From assembly GCA_026874595.1 (NCBI GenBank), contig CM049314.1, positions 60,367,300 through 60,431,299 of the forward strand: a DNA stretch of 64,000 nucleotides. The letters are read 5' to 3'. The notes under the pieces were generated by a model. The model saw only the letters and a program-made list of their open reading frames with translations, was not told where the DNA came from and made no database searches. The DNA is from Sipunculus nudus. Its lineage: Eukaryota > Annelida > Sipuncula > Golfingiida > Sipunculidae. Position 1 is the first letter of the stretch; each line of letters begins with the position of its first letter. The position numbers and the translations under genes are program-made. Below are positions 48,139 to 59,875 of this stretch, piece by piece.

Positions 48139-50275
48139 TTAGCTCAGCTGACTAAATGTCATCTGAGCTATAGTCATGGTCCATTATCCGTCGTCCGTCC
48201 GTCCGTCTGTCCGTCCGTTTTCCGTCCGTAGATGTGGCACGTTTTGAAACCGTAAGGCCTAGGAATAAAAAATTCGGAATAATTTAGATGTCCCCAAGAT
48301 CTCCTACCAAGCCGAAAACGGGGTCTTTGCGACTTCGTTCCTTTGAGAAATTAAGGAAACACCTCACTTTTTCATTAAAAACCTATTTTCACAGTTCAGG
48401 AATGCCTATATTTATCAAAACCGCTCATCTGTTTTTCCTCATATTTACCATAAATATCCCTCTATATAGTTTCTATGTACATGCTAGAAATTAGGTCTGT
48501 ATTGTTTAATTTAAAAAGGTTATGGGCTCAAACATAATGCAATTTGTAAAAAAATAGGAAAGATATTTGATCACTTAACTTAGGACTAAGGAAGATTGAA
48601 CATTTTTTATTCGTGAAATTGCTTGGTACAGCCACCAGGTGGTATATGCACTCTGTATTTGGCACTACTGAAAGAAGCAACTGGAACAGGTTTAAGTTGG
48701 TTTGTGCAAAGGAGAAAGCAATGGTTCCAGAACATAATATTGGCAGATACCATAATATTTTAAGGATAAAACACTATACTGCCTGTATACTTTGCTTGTC
48801 ATAGGTCCCTTTAATTATAACCTCACATGGTTGCAGAGATCATTTGTTTTGCCATTCATTGGTTTGTCTATAAGCAACTTAACTCAAAACAGTTAAGTAA
48901 AGATTTTGATGAAATTTTGTGGATGGTTAGGGTGACACCTAAGAACAACCCAGTAAATCATAGAGGTAGACTGGACTGCCATAATGTTTTATGTGATGGA
49001 TTCTTTGTCATTTTGGCAATCAAGACCATTATTACCCATTATTGGAGGACACTAGCGACAATTTCCATATGGGACACTGCATGGATTTTAAGCAAGTGTT
49101 GCATTATTTCTATGATACAACCATTGAGTTCTAATTGTGACATACATTTCTCGGCGTGGATTGATATATTTCTAGTGCTTACGGAATAATTTGATTATTA
49201 ATTCAATTAATTTGATCAGGATCCTGATAATATTCAAGATCGGGTGATCCAGAATGCTAATGAAGAAATACATGCAATCTCGGAGATCTTTCGAGCTGAA
49301 TTCACTGAATTAAAATTGAATACATTTGTTTAAATAAATTCATTTAGCCATTGTTGCGATTGCCACAGAAATTTAAGAGCTCACACCAGTATCTGATCCA
49401 GTTGTTGTTACTATCATAATGTTAATAGCCTTTAAACACAAAAGTGTTACTTTTAATAAGCAATTGTAATCGATTACTTTTTTCAATGGAAAAGTAACTG
49501 TAATTGTAATCGATTATTTTAAAAAGTAATTGTATTTGTAATCGATTACTTTAAAAGTATTTGGACCAAACTCTGCTTATAATTTCACATTTTTTTCAGC
49601 AACCAGCAGTAAAAAAAAGACTCCTCCCCCACCCACGCCTTCAATACATAGAACTCCTAAACAAGATGAATCTTATAATTTTAGCGTTAAATTAATTCTT
49701 TTTGTTGAGACTTGGACAATTTTATTTTTTTAAAGATAAAAATGTTCAGGAATTGAATTCTAACATTCAAATGTGATAAAATATTAGAATCTAATGTAAG
49801 TGCTAATTGACTAGATTTAAGAAGATATAAATACTTTGTAGCATTTCATTCATATCTCTTAACGTTGGCCGGGCCTATCTGTGAATAACACTATTAAATT
49901 TTGTTTTAAAATCAGAAATATTGGTCAAATTTGTGGGAATCATTTTTAAATCAAATGGCTATATATTTAACTGTTGAAAACTTAATTTCTTCACCCGTTC
50001 TTTGTTTATGAAATGTAACTTTATATAACACTTACCGTTGGCCCATTTTTCCTTTGGTGCATCATATTAGGTTTCAGGCCACAAGTTTATTACACAGTGC
50101 ATATGTTTTAGCTTATGTCCATTATTCTAAAATCCACAGAGTTTAATTTTAGCAGGGCTATTTTTTCTTAGCTTTTGAAATGCTAAAATACATGAAAAAA
50201 AATAAGAATATTTTGCATTTGCTAATATTTTCCAACATTCAGCTGAGCGACGTGACCAATAGGTCCCTTGTTTTT
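48139..50275 (-). mobile_element. Pearl/HINE-like repeat region, probably composite
   Basis: The left end is a hairpin, AGCTCAGCTGAC...GTCATCTGAGCT (about 48140-48172), followed by a (GTCC)n tract at 48190-48230. The right end carries CAGCTGAGCGACGTGACC and TAGGTCCCTTGTT (50241-50274), the same end motif as at 54966-54995 and 59840-59873. The middle contains another repeat (49440-49560). Whether one element spans the whole distance is uncertain. Confidence 0.4.
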
Positions 50276-51265
50276 TAATTGGGGTACGAAAAGTCCTTCT
50301 CAAGCATGACGATCCACCTCGCAGTTACTTCTGTTTCATTGAAACGACACTATAGAAGCACCCATTATCATGTAGAACCCTTAGGGTTCTCAAAAGAACC
50401 CCCGTAGAGGGTTCCATATAGAACCCTGACTTAGGGTTTTACCTGGAACCTTTAAGGTTTCCCCACTGGATCCACTCCAATTAAAGAACCCTGAAGGATT
50501 CTACATGTAACCCCTTTTTCTTAGAGTATAAATGGCCCTGAAAGGCAAATGTGTTATTACCGTTACTTATTATCAGTATATTTTTTTCTGACAATATTAA
50601 TTGTCATGTTTTTTATATACATTAGGGATGTAAGGAGCCATTACAAAATGAATCACCACCCCCACCCCCACCCCTAAAAATTAATATTAAGGGAAGAATG
50701 TCACATCTTCGTCTAATCCGTCTAACACCAGAAGCCATCGTTCTTTTGAATATTTGTATTTTTTTTTTTTTTTTGCTGAGAATTTTCCGCATGTGTTCTT
50801 AATCAAACGCCTTTGATTCGGCATGGCATCTTTAATAATGACAGTCGATGGTTTTAAGAAGAGCCCTAACATGTACTCGTCACTTGCTTGTGAGTAAATA
50901 TTCTCTGTGTGAAGATCCATTTCCAATCCTAAACCTGTCCCAAAAGACATGGATTTATTCTGCTTAATTTAATGTTGACTCATCAATGAAAAGCTCTTGA
51001 ACGTTAAACTGGTTTTTTTTAAATAAAGAGTCAGATTTCTATTCTTGCCACCATTTTAAAGAATTTTAGGACGGATGTCCACACATAAAATATCCCACGA
51101 AAATTTATACCAGCTATATGAATTAGTCCATGTGCATGTGATGCTACATTTGAGCTTTATGTTATACTATGAAATAAATACATGAGCATTAATTTATACT
51201 TACAAGGACATATATATATATATATATATAAACAGTTAGTCAACATTAAGACGTCCTCATCCTGT

Positions 51266-51268
<3 letters not shown>

Positions 51269-51317
<49 letters not shown>
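51269..51317. repeat. (TA)n microsatellite
   Basis: A pure dinucleotide run, followed by a short TTTA repeat and an 11-base C run. Confidence 0.9.
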
Positions 51318-51322
<5 letters not shown>

Positions 51323-51818
51323 TTATTTATAAAATGAGCGCCTCCCCCCCCCCCTCGAAGCTGACCCAACTTATCTTAAGCTCCCGCTCAAATGACTATT
51401 AACTGAGCATCTGTCAGTAGTTGGCCCCATTTTGTACCAAGGCAGTGCGCCTAGGCCAATATAATCAATCATGCCTGTCTTATTCAATGAGAAACACGGG
51501 ACATGGCCCTTCTGTCCCAAGCCAGCATGTGAATCACACATTGTAAACATCGGCTTATAGCCTACTCTGTTTCTATGACAGAGGCTCAGATTATCTGGCT
51601 GGCTGGCCTGGCCCGATGAAGTAAACAGTCGGTAAACGGGTGTGGAGTGTATTATACTGCATCATCTTATGATATCAAGCCGTCATACACTGAGTTCAAG
51701 GCTTTATTTTCCAACTTAGTACAGCTTTGTGAAACGTGAATATTTTGCGATTTACCACACATCTCTTTGACTTGGCGGCCATATTGCCCCTGCTTACCGG
51801 TTTACTGAAGACGTGCAA

Positions 51819-51862
51819 ATGGAGCCCTACCGAAAGAGAGAAAAGATTTCAGACTTCTTCAA
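51819..51862 (+). other. Candidate first coding exon of the hAT/ZMYM1-like gene
   Basis: An ATG at 51819 opens a short basic frame (MEPYRKREKISDFFK) that ends at a textbook donor, AAGTAAGT. Short Lys/Arg-rich N-termini with a DFF or FFK word are common at the start of ZMYM1/TTF-type hAT-derived proteins. A GGCGGCCATATTG word lies about 45 bp upstream. No reading frame links it directly to the remnant beginning near 54990, so the connection is inference. Confidence 0.3.
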
Positions 51863-52026
51863 GTAAGTAATGGCCTAATAACACACTAGTTGCCTGATGA
51901 TGAGATAAATTAATGAATGAATAAATATAAATATATGTTTATATATATATATATGTGTGTGTGAGGAGGTACATCAAATACGCTAGTAACTCAGTGATTC
52001 ATTTCTACAATACAGTGGTAATGTTA

Positions 52027-52028
<2 letters not shown>

Positions 52029-52078
<50 letters not shown>

Positions 52079-52079
52079 C
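52029..52079. repeat. (ATT)n microsatellite
   Basis: A pure trinucleotide run of about 50 bases. Confidence 0.9.
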
Positions 52080-53500
52080 ATTATGTTGTAATTGCAGTCT
52101 TCTTATATTTTGTGATGTGGGTCAATAGGCCATATAGCAAGAGGTCTAGATAGTGTGGGTGTAGCATGGACAGTCTCTGTAAACATTTTTCACCTTCTGT
52201 GGCATATGGTATCTATCAGCTGCTAGACCAAGAGGAGGGTCGCGGTTTTTTTTTTTTTTTTCATTTTTTGGTGCTGTCATTAATATATTCCGACAATGTC
52301 ATGGATCAGTTTAAGTTTATATTTTGCTCAGCCTTTATAAATGGCCATGTTGTATGCTCAAGATTATGAATTAGTTATAAGTTTCTCAGATATAACAGGT
52401 GTTATTTTGTTGTTTTTGAACTACTTTTCTGTAATATGCACCCACCAAAAGGATGTGGTTGCTTTGCAATCTGCCATCCAAGGGGAAAACAGGGCAAACT
52501 GGTCCGACTGATAAGGTAATTAATTATACTTGCTTTCTGAAACCCATTCACATAGAAAAAGTATTACAATACACTTTACATTTAATTGTGGGGGTAAAGT
52601 GCATATAATTTGATGATAAATGTTTCACATAAGTGTGCTTTACTAATGTTTGAAAGGGTATCACGTATTGTGTGCAGGGCCTGTAAGTCACAACTTTTTG
52701 ACAGAACCGCAGCAACTTTAACTTTAAACACATGACAGGAACAAGTCAAATTAAGACATGGCGGTCAGAATTAATTTATTATTATTGGACACTGGTTGAG
52801 CATGGAACATGTATCTCTTGTCTGTTACAAATATGATCGAATGTGAACGTAGGAAGCCAAGAGAAATAGCCATTGATGGTATGTTTAATACAATTTACTG
52901 TGCTGCATTTGTTTACATATATTTGTAACCTTTCTAACATGCTGTGTTACTTGCACAGAGAGCAAGGGATTTCTGATGTATATGTATGAATATGTAGTCT
53001 GTGTAAAACGGAATCTAGGCATAGGGTGTTCACTATAAAAACATCTCTCTTTCAGAGGTGATCAGCATTTTCAATATCTTATGCCCCGCAAAGTCAATAA
53101 AGGAACAAATCCGTTGCATTAATTGGTGAGTTAATATATATTCAAGACGTTCTTGTGAAGTACTCTCTGTAAACATTTAGTAGCATAGTAGCAGTGTTCA
53201 CCATGCATTTGATTTATGTGTATATGTTCAAGAATATATTCTAGATGATTTATATGTTATTCTCAAATCAGCAACATTTCAGTATATTGTTAGAACAATT
53301 AATGTATTTTTTTAGCAAATGAGATACGTAGCGTATGCAATGATATCGTCAGTAAATTACTCCCGTGCATACTGCTGAATCAGCTGTGTGCATCTCTGTG
53401 TCATATCAAATGGCTTTAAATTAACTGTGCCGGAGGGGTCATTGGAGCCCAAGTACAGCAGTCAGGCAGCTAGTTCTAGCTGTGCTGGAAAGCTCTGCCT
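52080..53500. other. DNA between candidate exon and pearl-like repeats
   Basis: No gene is recognised. It holds a run of T (52247-52260) and short frames without known motifs. Confidence 0.4.
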
Positions 53501-53504
53501 TATG

Positions 53505-53830
53505 TTACGCTCAGCTGACTGTAGGTCCGGGCACCCGGCCGTCCGTTTGCAGGGCACAAATCGTTACTGCTGAAACTAAAAACTTCTAAGTCAAAATCCA
53601 GGGAGGTCAATATAAAATCTCCTTGGAAACGTGAATTTAGGTCACTGCAACCTATATCCTCTGAGCTATGGGGCTTGAAAGTACCCCCTCCTCCACAGAA
53701 TAATAAAAAAAATGATAGAAAACCTCCAATATCTTGATAATTAATGCATGGATTGTCACGAAACTTGCCTTGAATATTGACCATGACTGGTTTTGTCAGT
53801 TCGCGAAAAGTGGTGGCGCCACCTGTATTT
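53505..53830 (-). mobile_element. Pearl/HINE-like repeat, inverted relative to 26436
   Basis: Starts with the half-hairpin CGCTCAGCTGACTG and a CCGTCCG word. Then comes a unit that is the reverse complement of the core units at 26436-27300 (same words, for example GGTCACTGCAACC and CTCTGAGCTATGGGGCTTG). It ends near GTGGCGCCAC at about 53813. Non-coding. Confidence 0.55.
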
Positions 53831-53899
53831 TTTGTTATTTTAACGAATATTCATTTATTTTTTACTATAAAATTGCAACAATTATGTCTGTTTCTCAGC

Positions 53900-53969
53900 T
53901 ATGATTCCCTGTAGTGTCCAAACATGGTGGGTTTATTGTTCACAAGTGGATGCCCTATAGTAATCACCC

Positions 53970-54005
<36 letters not shown>

Positions 54006-54995
54006 CGCCCAACCACACATATTTGTTCCCTGATGATAATTTCAGGTTTGATTGATATATGGATTTCAAACATGACCAACACATGGCCCACCACTAAAAA
54101 AAGCTTATATGATTTTTGGGTCATAAGGTCAAAGCTCAAGATCACAAAACTCGCTTATTTAAAAAGATTATGGCTGCATTTAAAGCCAAGCTTTTCATCC
54201 CAGACTTTCCATCTTGCACATTCAGCTGACTTGCCAGTATAGGGAGAGCGTTAATGAATTTTGGGTCAAAGGTCAAGGTCACAGGGGCCATCTGTTCACA
54301 AATAAGTTTCCAAATGATAACTCCAGTTTAGTCTGACATATTGGTTTCAAATTTAATATATATATTGCTCACCACTAAAATAAATACCCTGTCGATTTTA
54401 GGGTCAAAGGTCAAGGTCACAGGACCCCTTTAGTTTAAAGAAATATCGATGCATTTCAAGCCAAACATTTCATCACAAACCTTCCATCTTCAAGATATAA
54501 CTCACCTGCCAAATTGGAAGATTCTTTTCCATTAAGGGTCATAGGGTCAAGGGTCAAGGTCACAGGGCCCATCCATTCACAAACTTGTCTATGGATGATT
54601 ATTCTGCTTTGGCTGGACAGATTGGCTCCAAACTTGATTTATTAATGACCCACCACTTAAGTAAGACCCATTTTGATTTTCAGGATCCAGAGGTCAAAGT
54701 AGAAGGTCACAGGAGCCACATCTTTAAAAAGGTTGTGGAAGCACAGTAAATTTTTCATCCAATAACTTCCACCTTTCACACATGGCTTAGATTTTGAGGT
54801 TACCTGATCAGAGGTCATTTTTTTTAAAGGATTGTTACATTAATCTTAATGCTGCAAGTTCAAAGATAATAAGTTCTAAGATTGTTTGGCCACAAGGTCA
54901 TAGGTTAAGGTCACAGGACTGTCATTCTGAAAATTTTCTTTTAAAATATCCTTATAGACAAATTTAGTTGAGCGTCTTGGCCCATGGGTCCTTAG
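53900..54995. mobile_element. Pearl-like element: (TCTG)n tract plus tandem core units of about 140-147 bp
   Basis: A (TCTG)n microsatellite (53969-54004) is followed by at least five core units starting near 54118, 54263, 54401, 54544 and 54691. Two alternating types form a dimeric array. Each unit carries an AGGTCA-rich block. The right end, GTTGAGCGTCTTGG plus CCCATGGGTCC (54966-54991), matches the ends at 50241 and 59840. Microsatellite plus core array plus conserved end is the published plan of bivalve pearl elements. Confidence 0.6.
54118..54710 (+). promoter_or_regulatory. Repeat-borne array of AGGTCA nuclear-receptor half-sites
   Basis: Blocks at 54263-54285 and 54401-54423 read GGGTCA-A-AGGTCA-AGGTCA, a direct repeat with 1-bp spacing joined to the TCAAGGTCA extended half-site used by ERR/NR5A-type receptors. 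Variants are at 54544-54566 and 54691-54710, with a weak one near 54118-54145. The sites are part of the repeat consensus, so they may be incidental. No function is shown. Confidence 0.35.
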
Positions 54996-57900
54996 TTGAG
55001 AATGGCCTTTGTGGCATTGGTTTTGCTGATATTAGTTCAGCCAGTAGGCCCAGAAGTCCAAAATACCTTGAAAACAGTTCCGGTACTTCAACACCTAGCA
55101 CCTGTGTTCCTACTTCTCCTGTATTGTCCTGTCAAGCTGACGCTGTAACTGCCCCTCCTCCTGCCTGGGACGTCGGGGTCCTTCTTGTAGGACAGAGACA
55201 GAGTTCAGTCTCTGATGCCAACAAATACCTTACCAGTTCATATCAAGGAACTCACTTTGCCTCTGATGACATAATGAAGACTGGGAAGTGAGTCCCACTA
55301 AGATTGCAGGCTCTATGGCTGGAGGAATTGACTTCACCATGAACTTTACTTGACCTTAATAGCATATTCATTTATTGAATAATCATGAGCATAACTGTTC
55401 CGTGAAGCCAATCTGGTTGCCGTTATTACTGTAAACCGTCAGTCGCCTTACAATAACAACATTTGCATAATTTGTGAGACCTCTCCCAAACAAACCCGTG
55501 TAGTCTGTACCAGTTCCCTAGTCGACATGTTTTCCGGGATAATTTCGTATACAAAGGAGACAGTATAAAATGTTCTAGGCCAAAGGTTGCAGAAGCCATT
55601 TCTCCGACTACTGCTTGTATGAAAATGTCTTACCGAGCTCGTAATTCGTATGATACAAATAATCCAAAATATAGCAAAACAGTTCACAAAGACTGCGATA
55701 TACTCAACTCTTGAGAACAGAGATATAGCGAATCCAGTTGATGATGTCATCAATGCGACATCTTTCGTCATGGCCCTTTGTGACGCCACTGTTGTGTTGT
55801 AAAGAGCTCATGCAACCATGGGCATGGATACCCTTCTGTGAAGGAGCGTTTCGGGGTCTCATTATCATAATTAGGTGAAAAGGGCGGCGCATATGGGCTG
55901 TGGTAGTGAGGTCAATTTGAGTGGCTTATTCACCTTCCCAGGGCAGAGGGTACTGCAAGTATTGAGCACTCTTTGCCAAACCTCAGGATTGCGTCGTCCT
56001 GGGTAATTTAGTGAAAACAGCGTTCCGCAATGTCAGCCAGACCATGGGCAAGGTTGTGTATCTTAAAATCCACAATGCATTTGAGTACCACCATGATGCT
56101 ATGTTGGCAGGACAATCGTTTTTTTTTTATAACACTCTCAAACCTAACTCCAAGCTGACAATCTAATAGGCAGTCAGCGCCAGGAACTACACCACCGAAA
56201 CAGGCATATTCTGACAGTCATTGCAGACACAGTCAAGTAATGTAGGATGCAGGGGTTACCTTGAAGAGGACATAGAGATGACCCTACAGCTAGCCATGCA
56301 ACAAACCGTGATAATTTCATGGCCACTCTGGAAAACACTGCTAAGACTGACCCTATCTTGTGTGAACATCTGGAGCAGGGAAAGAATAACCAGCGGTATA
56401 CATCCAAGACAACACAGAATCAGCTTATTGCCATCATTGCCCACGAGTTATGTGATGAAATTTTGAAACCTTCGAAAACTGTGCCCTACTACAGCATCAT
56501 GGCTGATAAAGTTACAGATCCCCATGGAAACAAACACGTGCCCTCTCTTTGTCTGAGACATGTTGACGTAACTAGTACTGAGCTCCACAAAGGGCCATTG
56601 GACAAAGAGTAGCCACTGCTTTCCTTAGATTTCTCGCCAAACATGACTTGAAAGTGCAGAACATGCGCGGCCACTCTTTTTATTGGGGCAGCAGTAATGG
56701 CAGGCGTGGAGAAAGGAGCCAAGTCCCTGATTTAGGAGAAATCCCTCCTTTCACTGTACACACACTTTTATTTCCATGTTTTGAGTTATTAATTGGAAAT
56801 TCATGTTCTGTTCAACCTCTGCGAAACATGATTGATATCATCAGTGAGGTCTATTTGTTATTTCATCTGTCTCCGAAGATGCAATGCTTTCTCGAATTTG
56901 TTCTGGATGTGTGTTCCTGAAAGTCGGGTCTCCAAATTGAAGGGTCTCTGCAAGACCAGATGCACTGAAAGACCTGACTGTCTATAAATATTCCATGCCC
57001 TGTACGAATACATTTTCACCACACTACATGCTGTGCTTGAGTTACATGAGTATCCAAGGATCGAGGAGGCTGGTAGGGACAAAGAGAGTTGGACTTGGGA
57101 CACATCCACAAAGATCAAAGCAGAGGTACTCAAACATTCGCTGAAATCTGGCTCAAATATCTTGGCTCTTGTCACTCTTTAGAATGGCCTTGATCCACTG
57201 ACAAGTCTAAGCTCCAAAGTTCAGCATCAAAGTGATGTAGTAGCTGCATACAGCCTAACTTAGAGCCCGCTTTGACAGTGTCTGGCATGAATGGGTCGAA
57301 GATACTGAGACCATACCTACTAACATCGTATCTGAAGTCTAGCTACCAAGAATACCAAAGTATAAGAAAACAGAGCATAATACCCCTGCTGACAAATCCA
57401 GGTAATACTAATACACATGCATATTGATGATTAGTCTTTCAGAAGCATGACATTTTTCATGCAATAACTCTCCGAAGGATTTGTTTATAATTTTAAATTT
57501 AAGTCCCGTTACCGTTCTTTAATTATTTGGTAAATTATCATCACACTGTGATTTGCATATCTCTCAGCCAATTCTTTCAGGGATTCCCATGGAACTTTGA
57601 CCTCCTGCGCCCTCGTCCTTATCTTTATCATGTATATTAGTTGACTAACACTTTCTGCTGCAGCATCTAAATACCAGGTTTTCAGAGGACAATCCATTAT
57701 CGACGGGTAAAGTCCATCATGTCCCTGGTGCCACTAGTTATCATCAACGTTCCTGATGCTGACTTGAACTCACTGGCAGAGCAGCTCCACTTCTGGGACA
57801 AAGACCTGCCATCTCAAGATGCTCTCAAGATGAGTTTAAGTATACACAACTGTCATTTATAATGGCAATACTATCTTGTAGTATCAAATATCGTAATCCT

Positions 57901-58360
57901 TAGTGCAAATGAAAGTTACACTTATCATTTTGCCCAGGGCTGCTACAAATGGGGAAATGAAACATTGCTTTCATTTCATAGAGTGCTTCGAGGTTGAAAA
58001 ACTTGGTTGACACGAAAGCATCAGCACGCCCGAGAAGCAGGAAATACCACAGAACCAAGTCAAGACACTTCCATATGCTGACATCTTTCCCACCATTCGA
58101 GAACTCATTCTAATAGGATGTGTTTCACCTGTGGGGTCTTGTAAAGAAGAGAGGTCTTTCTCTGTACTCCAGCGTGTGAAAACTCATTTGCGATCAAACA
58201 TGTCCGAGGAAAGGTTGACAGGTTTGACCATGATTGTTGTGCACTACACAGAGGTAAGGGGACTCTGCACTGAAGATGGTGTAAATGCTACATACAAGCT
58301 AACCCCAGGCGCCTCTTTTGCAACTCAGTGTTATTTGAGGATGAGGGTAATAAATTAGTT
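54990..58360 (+). pseudogene. Decayed hAT-transposase-derived gene (ZMYM1 / TTF-type zinc finger, DUF4371, hAT dimerisation domain)
   Basis: Pieces appear in the family order. A Ser/Pro-rich segment with DVGVLL and SDANKYL lies at about 55020-55290. A degenerate piece resembling the LSWLEEFPW region lies near 55295-55360. NLVKTAFRNV and YHHDAM lie at about 56020-56105, and a degraded QGLPLRGHRDD-like stretch at about 56250-56285. The DUF4371 core has YTSKTTQNQLI and VPYYSIMADKVTD (about 56397-56520). A C-terminal hAT dimerisation segment with ERSFSVLQRVKTHLRSNMSEERL lies at about 58147-58218. The pieces change frame repeatedly and contain stops. About 55370-55900 looks like a later insertion. 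Such proteins derive from hAT transposases and may bind DNA. This copy is not functional. Confidence 0.75.
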
Positions 58361-58985
58361 CTCTGTAATGTAGTAGTTCACTGCCATGCTTCTGGTTCAA
58401 TTAGAATGCTAGTTTCTTTTTCTGTCATGGAATTTTAATTATTTTACTAACTTCAGTAAAATATTCATAATTTTAGTATTCTCTTTATTTCAAATTAAAG
58501 CAAAAATGCCCTGCGGGGGTTCTTGTATTTTCCCGTAGCATTAACCCCCCCCCCCCCCCGCTTTCTCAAAATCCTAGATTTCCCCCAGCCTAGGCTCTGT
58601 ATGTTCCATAAAACACGGGGCTTGGCGCATGTTGCGTATCTAACATTTATCATTAACTTCTGTGACAGTGAGATATACACACGACATGACCAAATGCACC
58701 TGACCCCAGGCATACAGCAGCTGGCCTGTATTTACCGATGACCTAGATGTACTACACACGCTCGGATCATCATTGTGTATATATATGTACCTTGAGACTA
58801 CAGACTAGACGCTGTCATTATGGAGCAGCTATGACTCGTGAATGGTGCACGAGCACGTAGGTCTAAACATTGGTGTGCGGAGTTACAACACACATTTGTA
58901 TGACCCAAGTCTACTTGCATTGGGGTAATATAATAAACAGGGTAAGTGTCAGTCTATCCCAACCAGGGAAGGGTAATAATAATGT
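58361..58985. other. Intergenic DNA after the hAT/ZMYM1-like remnant
   Basis: No gene is recognised. A 15-base C run lies at 58545-58559. The short frames on both strands around it have no known motifs. Confidence 0.4.
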
Positions 58986-58989
58986 GTTG

Positions 58990-59875
58990 GGTAATAGTGC
59001 TGAAAAATTAGTTAATCAAAATAAGAGTATATTCTAACATTAAATCCGTGAAGGTCATGTGCAATCTCCATCGAAACATGAAATTAGGCCATGGTGACCT
59101 ATTTTCTTTGAGCTGTGGACCAAAGGTCAGTAAGCAAGACAGGGAACAAACTGTATCCGTTGGCCACAAAATATTCTTACATCATCCAGAGTTGGTCTCG
59201 GCAAATGTCAACGCAAACATGAAATCAGGTCATTGTGATAAATATTTTGCGATAAATACGAAATAAACATTATTTTAACACCCAGAGAGCAAGATAGGAC
59301 ACAACTTTTACCCCATGCCCCGTGAATATTCTAACATAACATACATGTAGGTTTCGGGCATATCTTCTCCGAAACGTGAAATAAGGTCATAATGACCTAG
59401 ATACGGGCCATTGACAAGATTAACAGGGTTAAAAAAGTCAGACAGGTCACGAAACATAACTATTGGATCTAGTAATGTCTTACTTAATGTAATGGGAGGA
59501 ATGGTAATGACTCATTGGGCATCTGAATAAGATCACTGTGATCTATATTCTGCAAGATATGCAAAAGAACATGATTTGAGCGCCCAGAGGTCAGATGGAC
59601 ACAAAGTAAAACAGCTGGACGTTGTACTTCTAACCTAGCATCTCCAGAGTTCCTGTGAAAATTTTCTTGGAAACCCGACTAAATAAGATTGTTGCAACAT
59701 ATTTTATAAGGACTATGGCAAAAAACATGTTTTTTTTCACACTCTCGACTATACTACCCATTTTGAAGGTTCCTAAACGAATATATTTCACTTCATCATA
59801 ACATCAGAAATTAAACATGCATGATCTGTATTTCAGATTAAGCTGAGCGTTGTGGCCAATGGGCCACTTGTTATG
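58990..59875. mobile_element. Pearl-like element: five degenerate core units of about 140-157 bp, upstream of SDR-E
   Basis: The units are marked by a GAAATNAGGTCATNNTGACCTA-like block near 59080, 59217, 59374, 59518 and 59675. The right end is AAGCTGAGCGTTGTGG followed by CCAATGGGCCACTTGTT (59838-59873), the same end motif as at 50241 and 54966. It has no coding frame. It ends about 200 bp before the first coding exon of SDR-E. Confidence 0.6.
59384..59398. promoter_or_regulatory. Perfect inverted AGGTCA repeat with 3-bp spacing (consensus oestrogen-response-element form)
   Basis: AGGTCATAATGACCT is an exact AGGTCA-N3-TGACCT palindrome, 680 bp upstream of the SDR-E start codon. It lies in a pearl-like core unit. 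A unit 300 bp upstream has AGGCCATGGTGACCT (59086-59100), one base off consensus. Molluscs have an oestrogen-receptor orthologue that binds such elements, generally without ligand. Use of this site is inference. Confidence 0.4.

Larger units (their letters stand above)
47965..51818. other. Intergenic DNA between SDR-D and the hAT/ZMYM1-like remnant
   Basis: Mostly repeats. A pearl-like segment begins at 48139. 49440-49560 has three GTAATCGATTAC-type palindromes typical of hAT sub-terminal repeats. 50370-50515 has a tandem, palindromic array of AGAACCC/GGGTTCT words, probably a MITE. TA runs are at 51210-51230 and 51269-51317. The 120-codon frame at 48827-49189 has no recognisable motif. 51540-51818 has more balanced composition and leads into a candidate first exon. 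Confidence 0.45.

Noticed and set aside
48827-49189. 120-codon + strand frame
   Set aside because: No recognisable domain, AT-rich with irregular composition, and set among repeats. It might be a transposase scrap but cannot be supported.
50687-50950. 87-codon minus-strand frame with a Lys run
   Set aside because: The Lys run is a poly-T tract read in reverse. No homologous motif is seen.
53969-54710. CRISPR-like array
   Set aside because: The units are about 140 bp, degenerate and alternating, without identical short repeats and unique spacers, and the genome is eukaryotic.
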